The notes under the pieces: generated by a model | The model's input: only the letters and a program-made list of their open reading frames with translations | Told to the model about the DNA's origin: nothing | The model's database searches: none | Source: Circinella umbellata | Taxonomy: Eukaryota; Mucoromycota; Mucoromycetes; Mucorales; Lichtheimiaceae | Length of the DNA stretch: 64,000 nucleotides | Assembly: GCA_025093555.1 (NCBI GenBank) | Contig: JAIWNF010000001.1 | Span: 1,736,001 to 1,800,000 of the forward strand | Reading direction: 5' to 3' | Part shown: positions 24,212 through 36,614 of the stretch, one piece after another | How the letters are laid out: every line of letters begins with the position of its first letter | How positions within the stretch are numbered: the stretch's first letter is position 1 | Position numbers and translations under genes: made by a program

Positions 24212-26632
24212 CTAATAGATCGTTTTACTTGTTAAAAATACAAGAGAGAATGGGGAAAATAATAATAAAATACATCCAACAGTAATAGATAACCAAAAGA
24301 ACCCAATAGTTTCAAAAAGATATCCACCTAGAACAGGACCTAGAAAGTTACCTACGTACGTACATGAAACATTTAATATCATCCCTGCTCTCCAATTGTC
24401 TCTTTTCAAGATTTCTCACCTAAACAAACAACGGCACTGATGAATCCATAACTTTTTCCAGATCCATCCTTTTCTTTATTTTCTACTTCATCGTCGTCTG
24501 TACCAGTAGATGGAACAAAAAAACAAGAACTCCATGCAGTTGAAACTTCTGCATAGGCAGGAGTATATATCATATTAATAAAAAAACCAAAGAGAGTAAT
24601 CAATACGACAAGAGGTATAATGCCTTCTCCTAATACTGTAGTAGTATAATTATTATTTGATTGGTATCGACTAGGTACACCCAAGAAACCAATCACAATA
24701 GCTGATATAAACATGGTAATAAAACAAAGTAATTTTGCACCATATCGATCATATAAATATCCAGAAAGAGGTACGGCTAAAAATGAAGGTAAAATTTGGG
24801 CAAGAAATACAAGTCCTATTTGACTAGAATTATAATCCCATTCATGGGCAAGACGAATAGGCAATGTTGGCTGTATATTTACATTTAATGAATAATAAAG
24901 TTCATTTGTCGTACGTACGTAAAGCGTTTAAGAATAAAAAATTACCTCTAACATAGAAATAGCCAAAAATGGTAAAAGAGAAAATAAGAGTGCAACTAGG
25001 ATTCGTGAATTGCATAATAATTGTATAGTACTCATATTATTACTTTTCTTTTTTTTTTTTTCGTCGATACCATTCTCACAAACATCTGTGATGATAACTA
25101 GATCCCTGTTATGATCTACTACAGTCTGATTGGGTGATAATGACGATGATTCCAATGAACAGTTGTTGTTATTGGTAGTAGCATCTGGTTCTTGATCGCT
25201 ACTCTTATTCGTAAAAACCTGTTTTTTGCTGATCACTACTCCTTCTTCCCCTTCATCATTATTATATCTATCAACACCCCATTCTTCTTTAACAATTGAA
25301 TTGTTTTTCTTCTTGCTATGCTTACAATCCAATGCAAATTCTGGTATTGTACTATAGTTCACTATCCTTTCATCACGAAATCGATCATTTGTGATCATAT
25401 CACTGTCATTATGAACAAACCAATGTTTTGGATTATTTCGACGTTCTATTAAAAATAGACGAAGAAAAAAATCTATAACGGCAAGTATGATTGAAAATAT
25501 AAATGGGCCTCGATATCCCAACTTATCAAATAATACTTTTTTTTAAAAAAAAAAATATACGTAATGATTAGCAAAGAGTTACTTTTTTTTTTTAAGTTTG
25601 TTGCGTCTTTGAAAATAGTATTATAATATAGGAGAAAAATAAAATAATAACTCACCACCTAGATGATATAAACATGTACACGTAAGTAATATGTAAAAAA
25701 AAAAAAAGAATCTATGAGCTAAAAGAGGGGATGGGTAATCATTCAAAGTCCTCATGTCCCCTTTCTCTCTTTGACGAGTATTATATCATAGTCTTTTCTT
25801 ACCACCAATAGGTGTGCCTGCTGCTATACCAATAGATTGAAACAACATTACTCTCCCTAACTATGTGAAAATAAAATTGGAAGATAATTTAGAAAATGGT
25901 GATTTTGTTATATAACAAATGATAAAAAAAAAAAGGCTTCAACCTGTGTTCCAATAACTTCGGATGGAAATGTGTCAGACACAAGTGTTAAAGATAATGT
26001 ATATACGCAAGCATCTGATATTCCTTGTAAAATGCGTGCTAATGCAAGCATCCAAAAGTGTGTTGCAAATAAAAATAATAAAGTGGTTGCAAATAAAGCA
26101 AGAATACCGAATAACATGGGTGTTCTTCTATAAGTCACTTTATCTCCTGTAATGAAAAAAAAATTATTTACGTATAAATATAAACATATAAATCGTTCGT
26201 ATTAGCTCCCCCCCCCACCTTCTTGTCGTCAGAGAGAAGTGGGGGGGGGAGACCGCCATTTTCAAATAAAATAAGAATGTAAATAATAATGTCGGGTAAA
26301 TAAAAAAAAAAGAGGGAGCATAAATATCACGATTATGCATAATACTAATAATATAAAAAAACTTAATTACTATATATATTATACAAACCTAAATATCCAA
26401 ATATGGGTGATGTAACAACAGAAGCGGCTGAATATAATCCCAAAATGACACCTGCATCAAACGATCCAGTTGTATCGGTCGATAGAATAGTTTGATTGTT
26501 GTAAGGGGACAAGATGTTATTATTACTTTTTGGATCCAATGTTTCAGATAAAACTCCTCGATTCATTGCATCAATAATAAATGGGACTATATAAATAGAA
26601 AGCGTTTTGCATTAAGTGGTTAAGTTGTAACA

Positions 26633-26674
<42 letters not shown>

Positions 26675-27058
26675 CATATGTACGGTGATGTGATGTTGTT
26701 TTGTTCTATATATATATATATATTTACGTATAGGAATGATGATAGAATAAAGAATTGACTACATATACGTGTATATATATATATATATATTAATGCAATT
26801 TACTTTCTATAAGTACGTACATATCATATTATTATTATTATTTTTTAACATCAAAGAGGTATACTAAATGTATGTAATATATATTACATACAGAGTAAGT
26901 ACTACATACTTTTGGCTACTTACCCCTGTAAATATTGAGAAACTCGCAGTCATAAAAACATAAAGGTTGGATGAACGGTATTTCACCAAAAAAGGTTTTT
27001 TTCTTATTGATTCTTTTATGTTATTATTACTGTTACTTTTCTTCTTTTTATAAAGCAT
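24212..27058 (-). CDS. Major facilitator superfamily transporter, DHA1/SLC18-like
   Basis: Twelve-helix MFS protein of roughly 620 residues. Exons: 26924-27058, 26728-26758 (31 nt), 26389-26586, 25944-26146, 25803-25860, possibly 25656-25658 (3 nt), 24946-25535, 24420-24870 and 24212-24387. Helix 1 continues over the 31-nt exon (SILYSIIIPILPFIIDAM). The helix 2-3 loop is GYLGDKVTYRRTPML, helix 4 ARILQGISDACVYTLSLTLV, and helix 5-6 GIAAGTPIGG...LFDKLGYRGPF, a pattern typical of vesicular amine/drug:H+ antiporters. A central loop of about 120 Asn/Asp-rich residues separates the halves. The second half has LSGYLYDRYGAKLL. Before helix 11 the frame shifts: either a 32-nt intron (24388-24419) or a real frameshift. 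An alternative start lies at 27172. Substrate unknown. Confidence 0.75.
26633..26672. repeat. (AT)n microsatellite in MFS intron 2
   Basis: A pure AT dinucleotide run lies between the 31-nt exon and the next exon. Shorter AT runs at 26707-26723 and 26771-26790 flank the small exon on both sides, so transcripts could fold there and affect its inclusion. Confidence 0.85.
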
Positions 27059-28041
27059 GAGGCGCGGTATTCTTTTATTATTATTATTTTCTTTTGTGAA
27101 ATCGGTAATAATAATTACACTACTACTGTTAGAACCAAAAAAAAAAAAAGTTGAAAATCGAAAAGAAGGCAATCGTCAAAAACAAATGTATAAAGTAGGA
27201 ACTAGGCTAAAAAGATCAAGAAGCAAAAGAGGGAGGTGAACAAATATGCAGATTTATTTGTACATCGTGTAACGCTTGATAGTTTTTCTTTTGTCGGTTT
27301 GTAGAAGTATGGATTATGCCGAATGAAAAGTCAAGAGAGGAGAATAAAAAAAATACAGTTTCAACATGAAGTAAATTAATGGCATATTGATTTATTTGGA
27401 TCTAGAATAGATAGCGTAACTATGGTGTGCGATCTATATTTTCTGTAATGATATATCCAAGGTTTCTTAGTAAGCTTTCTATTGGTACCTACCCTAAAAT
27501 ATTTCTCTATCCGCTAGATAGGTAAACTCATATTTTATTATTAACAGTACGTAGTTTTTTTTTCGTAGATAGGCTATGGTTATTGTAAGATAAACTGTAT
27601 ATATATCAGTAATAAGCAGTGTATGAAATAATTATTCAGACAACAAAGATAATGATATCTATAAAATATACAACAATAGAAATGTATGTGACAGAAAAAA
27701 AATAGTCTATAACATTACTATATGTACGTACATAAATAAATAAAAAGTCCATTGTTATATGATATCAGAAGCCTTTTTCTATATCGTAATCTTAACAACG
27801 GTATTCTTAATTAGAATTGGGACGAAAGTAATGATTCTTGAATACTTATTATCTGTATTAATGCTAACCAAAAGATATAATTTCTTATGTTTGAAAATTC
27901 TGAGAAAAAAAAAGGGGGGGAGGGGGGCCAGGTTTACATGCTTTTTTTTTAAGAAAAAAAAAAGAAAATATAGAATTATTATTGAATAGAAGAAGGTGTA
28001 TGAATGACAAAGACAGGGATTGTGCACAATAACAAAAAAGA
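27059..28041. other. Intergenic, MFS promoter and INTS7 3' flank
   Basis: About 1 kb of AT-rich sequence with poly-A/G tracts at 27903-27930 and one TACGTAC palindrome (27724-27730). In-frame codons continue upstream of the preferred MFS start to 27172. No separate gene was recognised. Confidence 0.45.
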
Positions 28042-31000
28042 TTACCAAGCTATCTTTCCTGAAATATAAGGTCCTGTCGCCCACACTCTATAATTGGAAT
28101 CAATTAATTTGACATAGACATTAAACCATGCTTCTCGATGTGACCCTGGTATACCGGCAGTTAAACTATTATCAAACATATGTCTTGGTATATGAAGTAA
28201 CCCATTACATGTAAAATAGGAATTGACAATGTTTCCATAATATGTAGTTGGTGGTAACAAAAGATTTGTCTAACATATGAGAGTTTTTTTTAATTGAATA
28301 TTTGAAGCATGTTTTTTTTATACCCATTTTGAACTTACTTCTGCATTTGGATGTGGATCTGATAAATTCTTTTCATTTCCAAGTTTATCACTAAAATGTT
28401 TTGTCCTTTCTTCTGTGATGGAACAAACGATAGCAGCTTTTTCGATTGTAACTTATATATATTTATGAATATTAGGATATGTTGAATTAAATACATGGTA
28501 TAAAAAAAATTCCAAGTTTCATTTCGTTACCTTCTTTTCCTGAAAGATTTACAAAGCCTTCAAAGTTAATGGATAAATCTTGACCTTCTTGGAGAATGAT
28601 AGGTTGTTTATCACTTAAAGATGGATCGACAGTGAGCTAATCATAATAATAAGGTATGTTAAATATAGGATCAAATCAAAAAAAAAAAAGTACAAATAAT
28701 AAAAACATTTTCAATTCTTTACTTGAACATTCACTGGTTTTTGTCGTCCAAAAAAGTATTTAGGTAAACTTAATGGTTGTTCCAACATACGAGTAGTAAA
28801 TGACTGAACATCTTGAGCACAAAGCTATTAAAGAAAAAAATCATGATGTAAAAAAAAAAGATAAATATTTTTCTCTTCCTTATAATTAGACAATACATTT
28901 TTTTCTTTTTTTGCTATTTTTTTACCGAATAATTATTAGGATTATCATGTCGATCACTTTCTCCCCAGCCTATGACTGTTTGTAAAAACTCCAAACAAAT
29001 ATCTTGTAGATTAGAAGAAGAAATTGTATCAATATGCATTTTTTCATTTGCAATATTGATTAAGGGTATCAGTGCAGCATCAACACAAAAGAACGATCCA
29101 CTATTATTATTACTATTAGATCATATTATCTGTGAGTTCTTTTTTTTTTTTTTTGCTTATCAGATCAAGAAAGAAAAATTATATATATAGGGTATACTTA
29201 CTCATTTTTCATAAATGTATGAATTGCATGCTCACAAACTAAAGCACAAATTTTATATGCCTCAAGATCCATTAATGTTGTATCATCCATCCCAAGAAAT
29301 GATTGTGCAATAAAGTCGTATCGAGATGCTAATTCACGGAAACGCAAACCACATTGCTGCAACTATATACATACAAATAAAAAGAAAGATAAGAAATGAC
29401 TAAATTAAGTTTTTTTAATCCAGGAAATACGTAATCATTACATGTATATATATATATTTTTTACATTTTTGACACATTTTTTCATATTTGATGATAATGA
29501 TGACTCTTGGTCGATTTGTTGAATAGAAGATAATATCTTGTTCATTCTTTGGGTTGTTGAAATCATTTCCATGCGAAGTTGAATATACCACTTTTGGAAT
29601 CTTCGAGAACCCGTAAGAGATTGAAATGCCTGGATAATATTTTTTTTATATAGTATGTTATTACTTTTATTGCTTATTCTAGTAAATATATACATTGAAG
29701 CTCTATTTCCTTTATTTTATTTTATTTTACTATACCTGGAGATATGTTAAACTATCCAAATAGCTTTGTTGCTTATTCTCTTGAGATGTTTCTGCTAGAC
29801 CTAATAAAGAAACAGCAGTAAGCCAACACTTGCTTGCTCCTGATGTAACCTTATTGTAATGGAATACAAAAGATACTTGTGATCAGTTTATTTTATGTAT
29901 GTATATTTCATGATAAATATAAAATATAACCAAGATTTTCCAAGTAATTTTTTTTTACCGTTCTTCCAAGACTTCCATAAACATGATGCATAATTTCATG
30001 CCATCCATTACAACCGGCTTCAGAAGCAATGATATAGAGAAACCATCCATTGTTTGTGTATATATGTTTTTCATGATCCCATGCTCCAAATTGTTCCAGT
30101 TGTGTAAAGATTTTTTTTGATAACTCATGTCTCTTGTTCAAGGGAATACCTGGTGTTCTTAATAGCAGTTGTACAATACTGACCTATAAATATGTATAAA
30201 TTATGCATTTATGAGATTATTAGGCAATAACAAAATTGGTATATCACTTACATATAGTTTGGGTCGATCGGTACTTGATTCTAATGCTGTCAATGCTATT
30301 TCGGGGAACCAATTTGCTGTATCATGGCAACCACTGAATATTTCCAAAAGATAAGGGGCAAAAAGTTGCACGGCAACATCATCTATTTTTTGTACATAAT
30401 TATGATTAGTTGACCCATTGACTCAAGTATATATATGTATATATACTACATTTATTCATAATTTAAAGTTTACTAACCTGGATTTGACGTCATTCTCTCA
30501 AAATTATTCCGAAAAGAGTTTGTGCATACTTCACCATCGAGGAGTAGCACTAAATGTGCTTGTAATTTGAAGATATGCCTAGCCTAGAATATATACATCG
30601 ACTATTAATTAGTCCGTAGAAGAAATATCATATCGCTAATGAATAATTTTCTTTTTCTTACTTGACGCAGATTTAATTTCCCAGAACTTGCTTCACGAAC
30701 TAATTGTGATAAATGTGATTGTTCGATTCGTTTACTAAGCCTTGAAGCAATGACTTGAAGATCAGATACAGCTTCACTCGATACTTTTAGGTTATTATAC
30801 GATCGAATAAATTGGAATGATTGCTTTGTATCTTGATGGTTTTGTTCCTGAGCCAATTCAAGAATGATCATCAAAAAGCGTGCACATGCGATAGCTAACA
30901 AATAATGTCCTGATTCCAGTGCTTTATTGAGTCTTTCTTCACAAATATCCATAGCGCGAACAAAATCACCTTGACTTTCAGATCGCCACGTTTCTCGCAT

Positions 31001-32618
31001 CATGAATCGAACCAATTGACGATAGGAACAAAGTAAAGTTTTTGCACAGGTGTATCGGCGTTCCATTAACGTAATACTGGTTGTTTCTCTATTTAATAAT
31101 GATAACAATCTCTAAAATAAAAATAAATAAAAGTTAAATTCCCCAATTACATAATAAGAGCTTTTCTCCCTTATCGACTGCAATTGAAAAGCTTACATAA
31201 ATGTGTGATGCATCGATTGATAGGTCATTTTTAGCAAGTAATGAAAGATCATCTAGTGCACTAAGACAAACTGCTTTTCTACTATCATCACAAGCAAATG
31301 TAAATAAACGATCCAACTGAATAAATAAATAAATAAAAATATAGATTTTATATTAGAAGATAATCTTTTTTTTTTGTCAATAGAAAATGTATTGTTATTA
31401 CCTGCTCTTTTCGATCCAATAAAGCTTGACTTAAAAGAAGACTGAGTGTTCGTAATGCTACCATGACTAATTGTTGATCTGCACCAGGACTTTCTAATAG
31501 ACTGACGCATACACCTTTTGCCTAAAACGAACATTTAGTTAATAATGATTCCTGTATGGATATCAACCCACAAAACAAAAACAAAAAAAAATTCAAAACG
31601 AACCTGTCGTGCAACTGCAATATTATAATGCATATGCCGAAATAACTGAACTAGTCGAAGCTTAATATTAACATCTGTTTGTGAATCTAATAAAAGCATA
31701 AAGAAATTTAATACATGAATATTTCATATGTAATGCATATTCAAAAGCAATTATTTTTACCTCTTAATTTGGCTTCAATAGTTGGGAAAACGGTGGGTGA
31801 AAATTGAACTGATTGAGCACAAAATCTATCAGCAGCCCAAATGGCTGCTTCTGCTTCTGTTCTATCTGTTGCTTCTTCTAATCTTTGCAAAACACTATTG
31901 TCATATTTCAATATTATTAAGTTATATAAGTTTTGGTTCGTTCTTGACAATGATAGATATTTTTACTTACGCATGTTGGACATCAACCTTGTTTGCTATA
32001 ATAACTGACATACAACCCAATACTCTAGTCATGTAAGTCCAAATAAGTCTTTTTTTTTCTCCCCCTCTATAGCCCCTTCGTTTTGCTTCGAGAGATAAGT
32101 GCATGTTATGTCTTACCGTAGAGCTAATGATCGAGAAACTGAATCGTTACTATTTAAAACTGGTAAAATACGTCTCATACTTTCTTCTACATTGATCACT
32201 TTAATCAAATGTTGATCGGCTTGTTTGAATACTTTATATATATGAAACTTGATAACATTGTTACTAAAAATCCAAATATTGGGTGTACATATTTAATACT
32301 TTTCTCGCAATATATATTATATAAAAAGAAAAAGGTGAAAAGGTATCAAGGGCATTAAATCTATTTTGTGTACTAGTTTTTTTTTTTTTTTGAAGAAAAA
32401 AAAAAATACCTTGCACGAAACCAATCGGCAAGTTTAAGAATGGCAGCATTAATAACAACAGGATAAGGAAACTGATTAAATATTTCTGCAAACATGGCTA
32501 AAGCATGGATCTGAACACCTTGAATAGCAATCACAACCCCGTGTGATTTCGCGTTGAAACGCGATTCGATCTCGAGTAATGCTCTATGTCCTTCCGTTTG
32601 TTCTCGTGTAGCTGACAT
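28042..32618 (-). CDS. INTS7: Integrator complex subunit 7
   Basis: About 19 exons encode roughly 1,000 residues (human INTS7 is 962). Similarity runs the whole length. The N-terminal alpha-solenoid has FPYPVVINAAILKLADWFRA (human YPFPILINSAFLKLADVFRV), ILPVLNSNDSVSRSLALRVL, EAEAAIWAADRFCAQS and DDSRKAVCLSALDDLSLLAKN (human NDPRKAVKRLAIQDLKLLANK). The middle has EAGCNGWHEIMHHVYGSLGRT and GLRFRELASRYDF. The C-terminal beta domain ends YVKLIDSNYRVWATGPYISG (human SVKDANGIVWKTGPRTTIFV). INTS7 is part of the Integrator backbone that terminates RNA polymerase II at snRNA and other short transcripts. Integrator is absent from the familiar yeasts, so retention here is notable. Start: first ATG at 32618, just before the conserved region. 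Confidence 0.9.
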
Positions 32619-33392
32619 GTTTCTTTCGTCTTTTTTTTCGTGTTTTTATGAATCAAACTTTGAAATCGATGAACAAAAAAAAACGGGTATTACTACTACT
32701 ACTGTGGCAAGAACGATAAGTTAAAAAAAAAGAATAAGCGGTAGTAGAAAAGTAACAGAAAATGGTTAATTTTTATGCTATCAGAAAAACCAGCCAAGAT
32801 CACAAATCGCTCCTATAAAGATGTTTGAGTATCATACCATATCTAATAGTTTGTATAAAATACTAGAGTTGGATAATATGTTAAGCTGAAAAATGGCTAT
32901 ACTCAAAAGCAGCTACAAGTCACTTTATATGCTGCATATGTTGTATTATATCTGTATAAGCAGTAACCACAATTCAAATTCATCTCTCAAAGCTGTCCAT
33001 CAGATATCTTAGTAAACAGAGTAAAATATCCATTAAAAAAACGAACATTGTCAGTTACATAATATATTTTGTATGCCACCATAATAATGAGAAATAAAGT
33101 GACCATCCTAGTCATTTCTTATCATACGCATACATATACATCCTTGATTAACGTGTAGCTTTGCCTTTTCCTCGTTATTTTCCAACAACTTCATTTGATA
33201 CCATTCTATTCCATCCAATCTTCTCAGTCACTTAACCATGTGTACTCATGCAAGCGTTGTAACAATAACAAAAATATTCAACACAAAGAAATATAAAAAA
33301 AGGTTAAATGTGTTATAGTTGTCTACATGTATAAAAAAGTTACAAAAAAGAATCTATCTTGGATAATATATATATATATATATATAGGGAAT
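32619..33392. other. Intergenic, INTS7 promoter and thioesterase 3' flank
   Basis: AT-rich spacer of about 770 bp between two minus-strand genes, with an (AT)n run at 33365-33386 next to the thioesterase stop. Nothing coding was recognised. Confidence 0.45.
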
Positions 33393-34430
33393 CTATTTCT
33401 TGTTGTTTCCAATTTCATTTTCAGGATGTGCATATGCTTGTGCAACAAATTTGTTATGACGTCCAATAGCAACTATAATAATAAGTCATTTAGTAAGTTA
33501 AAAAAAGTCCTTATTTCTCTAATCATATAAAAATATTATTATTATTATTTTTGTTACCTAAACGACCATTGGATGATAATTCTACGCTAGTAAAAGCCAA
33601 TGTTTTACCAAGCTTATCACAACGGCAATCCTACACATAATTCAAATAAATATATATATAAAATAATTAAAAAGGCTTCTGTCTCATTTCAGTAATATAC
33701 ATTAATAGACTTACAATAGTAACAACTTGACCTTCCTTGGCTCCTGAAATATAACTAATATTAATATCTGTACTGACACCCGTAGCATATAATCCCTTGG
33801 AAGCTAGTGCTAATGATCCACCAACATCAACCTATATAGTTTTTTTTTTACAGTTATCTTTCTTGTTAATATAATGATATACGTTTTATACAAATTTCAA
33901 AATATTATATAGTACAAAACTTACCACAGTTGCCAAGAGACCGCCATGAACGGATTGAAGTCGATTCTATAATATATATATATATATATATATCAGTATA
34001 CATTCTCACACGAATATAGTTATTGAATCTGATGATCCCTTCTCCCTTATATATAGATTACCAAATGTTGTTTTTCCACCGTAAACTCGGCACGAACACG
34101 ACCTTCTTCACTATTAACTACTTTAAGCTAAGAGAACAAAAATATTGGATTAGGCATAGATATCTGACTTAATTAATAATAGTAATATAATATGTTTTTT
34201 TAATATTAACTCTAACTTACCCCTGGTAAAACAAGCATGTCATATCCACCTTCGGTTTGAAAGCTCTATTTTTTTTTAAAAAAAAAGTCAATGGTGAGTT
34301 ATCATGTAAAAGAAAATTAAAAAGACGTGCATTCATTTAAGGTACAATGTCTTTGTATAAGATGAATAAATTCTACCTTGAGAACTTTTTGAACCATTCC
34401 AGGCGATCGAAGAACAACACTAGGAAACAT
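33393..34430 (-). CDS. Hotdog-fold acyl-CoA thioesterase, ACOT13/PaaI-like
   Basis: Seven short exons (34377-34430, 34221-34265, 34062-34127, 33925-33966, 33715-33831, 33558-33630, 33393-33472) sum to 158 residues, a typical single-hotdog size. The signature is HGGLLATVVDVGGSLALAS (HGG loop plus the long hotdog helix carrying the catalytic Asp), followed by GVSTDINISYISGAKEGQVV and GKTLAFTSVELSSNGRLVAIGRHNKFV, as in ACOT13/THEM2. The family hydrolyses medium- and long-chain acyl-CoA to free fatty acid and CoA, usually as a tetramer in mitochondria or cytosol. Substrate cannot be told from the sequence. No clear targeting signal, although the N-terminus is moderately basic and hydrophobic. Confidence 0.88.
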
Positions 34431-35130
34431 TACTGATTTTGTTTTGGTATAAGCCGAAAATGACGAAGAAGAAGAAAAAAACGAAGGAGAAAGGTTACAA
34501 GTAGTGAATTAATAAAAGTGTGGAGCGGTTAAAGGTTTTCCCCACTTCATGTGTCACATTTATGATTGTGTGAGAGAAAAAAAGGTAGAGCAACCGAAAA
34601 TGTCCATTGTGTCTCTTATGAGTGTTATATGCACCCATTTTATTAGAAGAAAATATGTTGGATGAGGGGGAGGAAATTAAGTTTTAGTACACGTCAGTTG
34701 AACCAAGCCTCAAGACGATAGACAAAATTAAGTTACTATAATTTCTTTCTATATCACATCTTTAGATTTTTATATTGCTGTAAATAAGTTTCAGAAGATG
34801 TCGTCAAAAAAAAAAAAAATCAATGCATAAAAGGAAGAGCACAAACATTTCGTATACAGAACAAAAGAGAATGATGAAATAATCGTTCACCCTTTTGATG
34901 TGTGTATGTGTAAGCTAAGCAAAAATAAACCGTACGATTAAGGTTTCCCTATTCAATTAAACGTTTTATACCCATCCCTTCTATTCTTTGTCTCTTTTCT
35001 TTCCCCTTCCCTTCCTTTCATTCAAACAATTTTTCCATCACGTATCATTTAAGATTTCTGTCTTTATGGGTATTTTTTTAGCTCTATTATACGACCGTTC
35101 GACTCGCTTTTTTGACATCGGTCATGTTGT
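34431..35130. other. Intergenic, thioesterase promoter and NDUFA8 3' flank
   Basis: About 700 bp, AT-rich, with a purine tract near 34460-34490 and a pyrimidine tract at 34978-35020. No gene was seen. Confidence 0.45.
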
Positions 35131-35804
35131 TTATTTAAATTGATTTCTAATGACCGGGTTTTCTTTGTTATGAATTTGTTCGAAACCTTCAGGAGTACCG
35201 GGAATCTTCTTTTCCAAGCCCTATAAAAAAATTCCACATTATTAAAAAAACACCGTATGACAACAAAAATAGAAAAAAAGATTTTCTATATGAACTTACC
35301 AGCTTTTCAAAAACACAAGTATTAAAGGTACGTTCAGGCTTACGGCAAGCATACAATTCTTGATTGTGGTTTTCCAAACATTGCCAATGAGCATCGAATT
35401 CCTTACCACAGTTTTCTCGCAACTTTGTGATTCTATAATAATGAAAAAAAAAAATCGCCAGTTTTTTTTTTTGTGCGTTAATCATTTAAGTATAATTAAA
35501 AATAAAATTATAATGTATAAATATTTCATTCCAATCGATTTAAAAAATGGTGGCCTTACAAATCAATAGCACATCGAGTCACTTTACGACCTTCCTTGAG
35601 ACAATGTTCAGGATCGTTGTTTTCGGCCTTGCAAAGCATGAAATCTTCATTGTATGCCTTACAATATTGACCAATGAAAAATGACGCGCTCTTTAATGGT
35701 GCTGATGTGGCTCCCACTTCGTCCACTTTGGGAACGTTTTCAGGGAGGGGAGTATTGTCAACGAATTCGGTTTTGGTAAAGCCGGAAGATAGATGAGTCG
35801 CCAT
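35131..35804 (-). CDS. NDUFA8: NADH:ubiquinone oxidoreductase subunit NDUFA8 (CHCH protein)
   Basis: Three exons (35560-35804, 35300-35432, 35131-35220) give 155 residues. The family is recognised by two twin-CX9C (CHCH) motifs: CKAYNEDFMLC with CLKEGRKVTRC, and CGKEFDAHWQC with CRKPERTFNTC. The cysteines form disulfides after Mia40-dependent import into the intermembrane space. The protein is an accessory subunit on the intermembrane-space side of complex I (fungal 20.8-kDa subunit). Presence of this subunit indicates that the organism keeps respiratory complex I, unlike fermentative yeasts. The start is the only ATG upstream of the conserved region. It diverges from CZIB. Confidence 0.93.
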
Positions 35805-36614
35805 GGCACGCTATTTGTATATATTGGATATTATTATTATTATTGGGTTTTCAAAAAAAAAAAAATAATAATAATAATTAAACCGTCCCAGCAAACCAGG
35901 GTAGTTCGTGAAACCATTTCATCCGCCTCCCAATTTCTTTTCTTTCCTTTTTCTATTATCTTTTGACGTGAACCTTTTCAATATACCATATTATGGTATA
36001 TATATATATACTTACCCTTTTGATGAACTGAGTTAGGTTTACACAAACGCCTTGGTATCCTGGAACTTTTTGTTGTGCTTTTATTTGTGACTTGCTTGAA
36101 ATATCCTCCCGCCTGTTAAATGCGGAGTTGTTTGTTCATTCGCCAGATGTCAGTTGCTATGGGTAACAGGCACCTTGACATCCTATAATTGCTGCTAGGC
36201 TACATTATATTCTTTTTTTTTAACTCTTAAGTAGGGTTTGTTTGTAAATGTAAATATAAAGTCTGTTCAAACATGACTAAATATAACGCGTTTCGATGTT
36301 TCAGTTTCCCAATTTGCATTATGAAATGTGAATCCCACATATATTTTATCAATATTATTACAAAAGACTCGATTGATATGAAACATTTATATATAAAAAA
36401 ATAATGATATTAAGAGCATAAGCAATGCATTACAGTGCTTGGAAATAAGCATAATTTTTGAATATAAAAACCTACAAACATCAAAATTGCTTGTCCTTTT
36501 ACAATACCTGATTTGATCAGCTCAATACAGGAAACTCCGAGCGCGTATATCAACCCTATTCCTTCACTTTTCTTCTTTCATCTTTTCTTTTATCTAAAAA
36601 ACTCGACATACCCC
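35805..36614. promoter_or_regulatory. Divergent promoter, NDUFA8 / CZIB
   Basis: About 810 bp between divergent start codons. It includes an (ATT)n/(AT)n stretch near 35833-36010 and a relatively GC-rich patch at 36096-36180. No coding exon was supported. Confidence 0.45.

Noticed and set aside
26864..27172. MFS start at 27172 instead of 27058
   Set aside because: The additional 38 residues are Phe/Ser/Asn-rich without similarity; kept only as an alternative.
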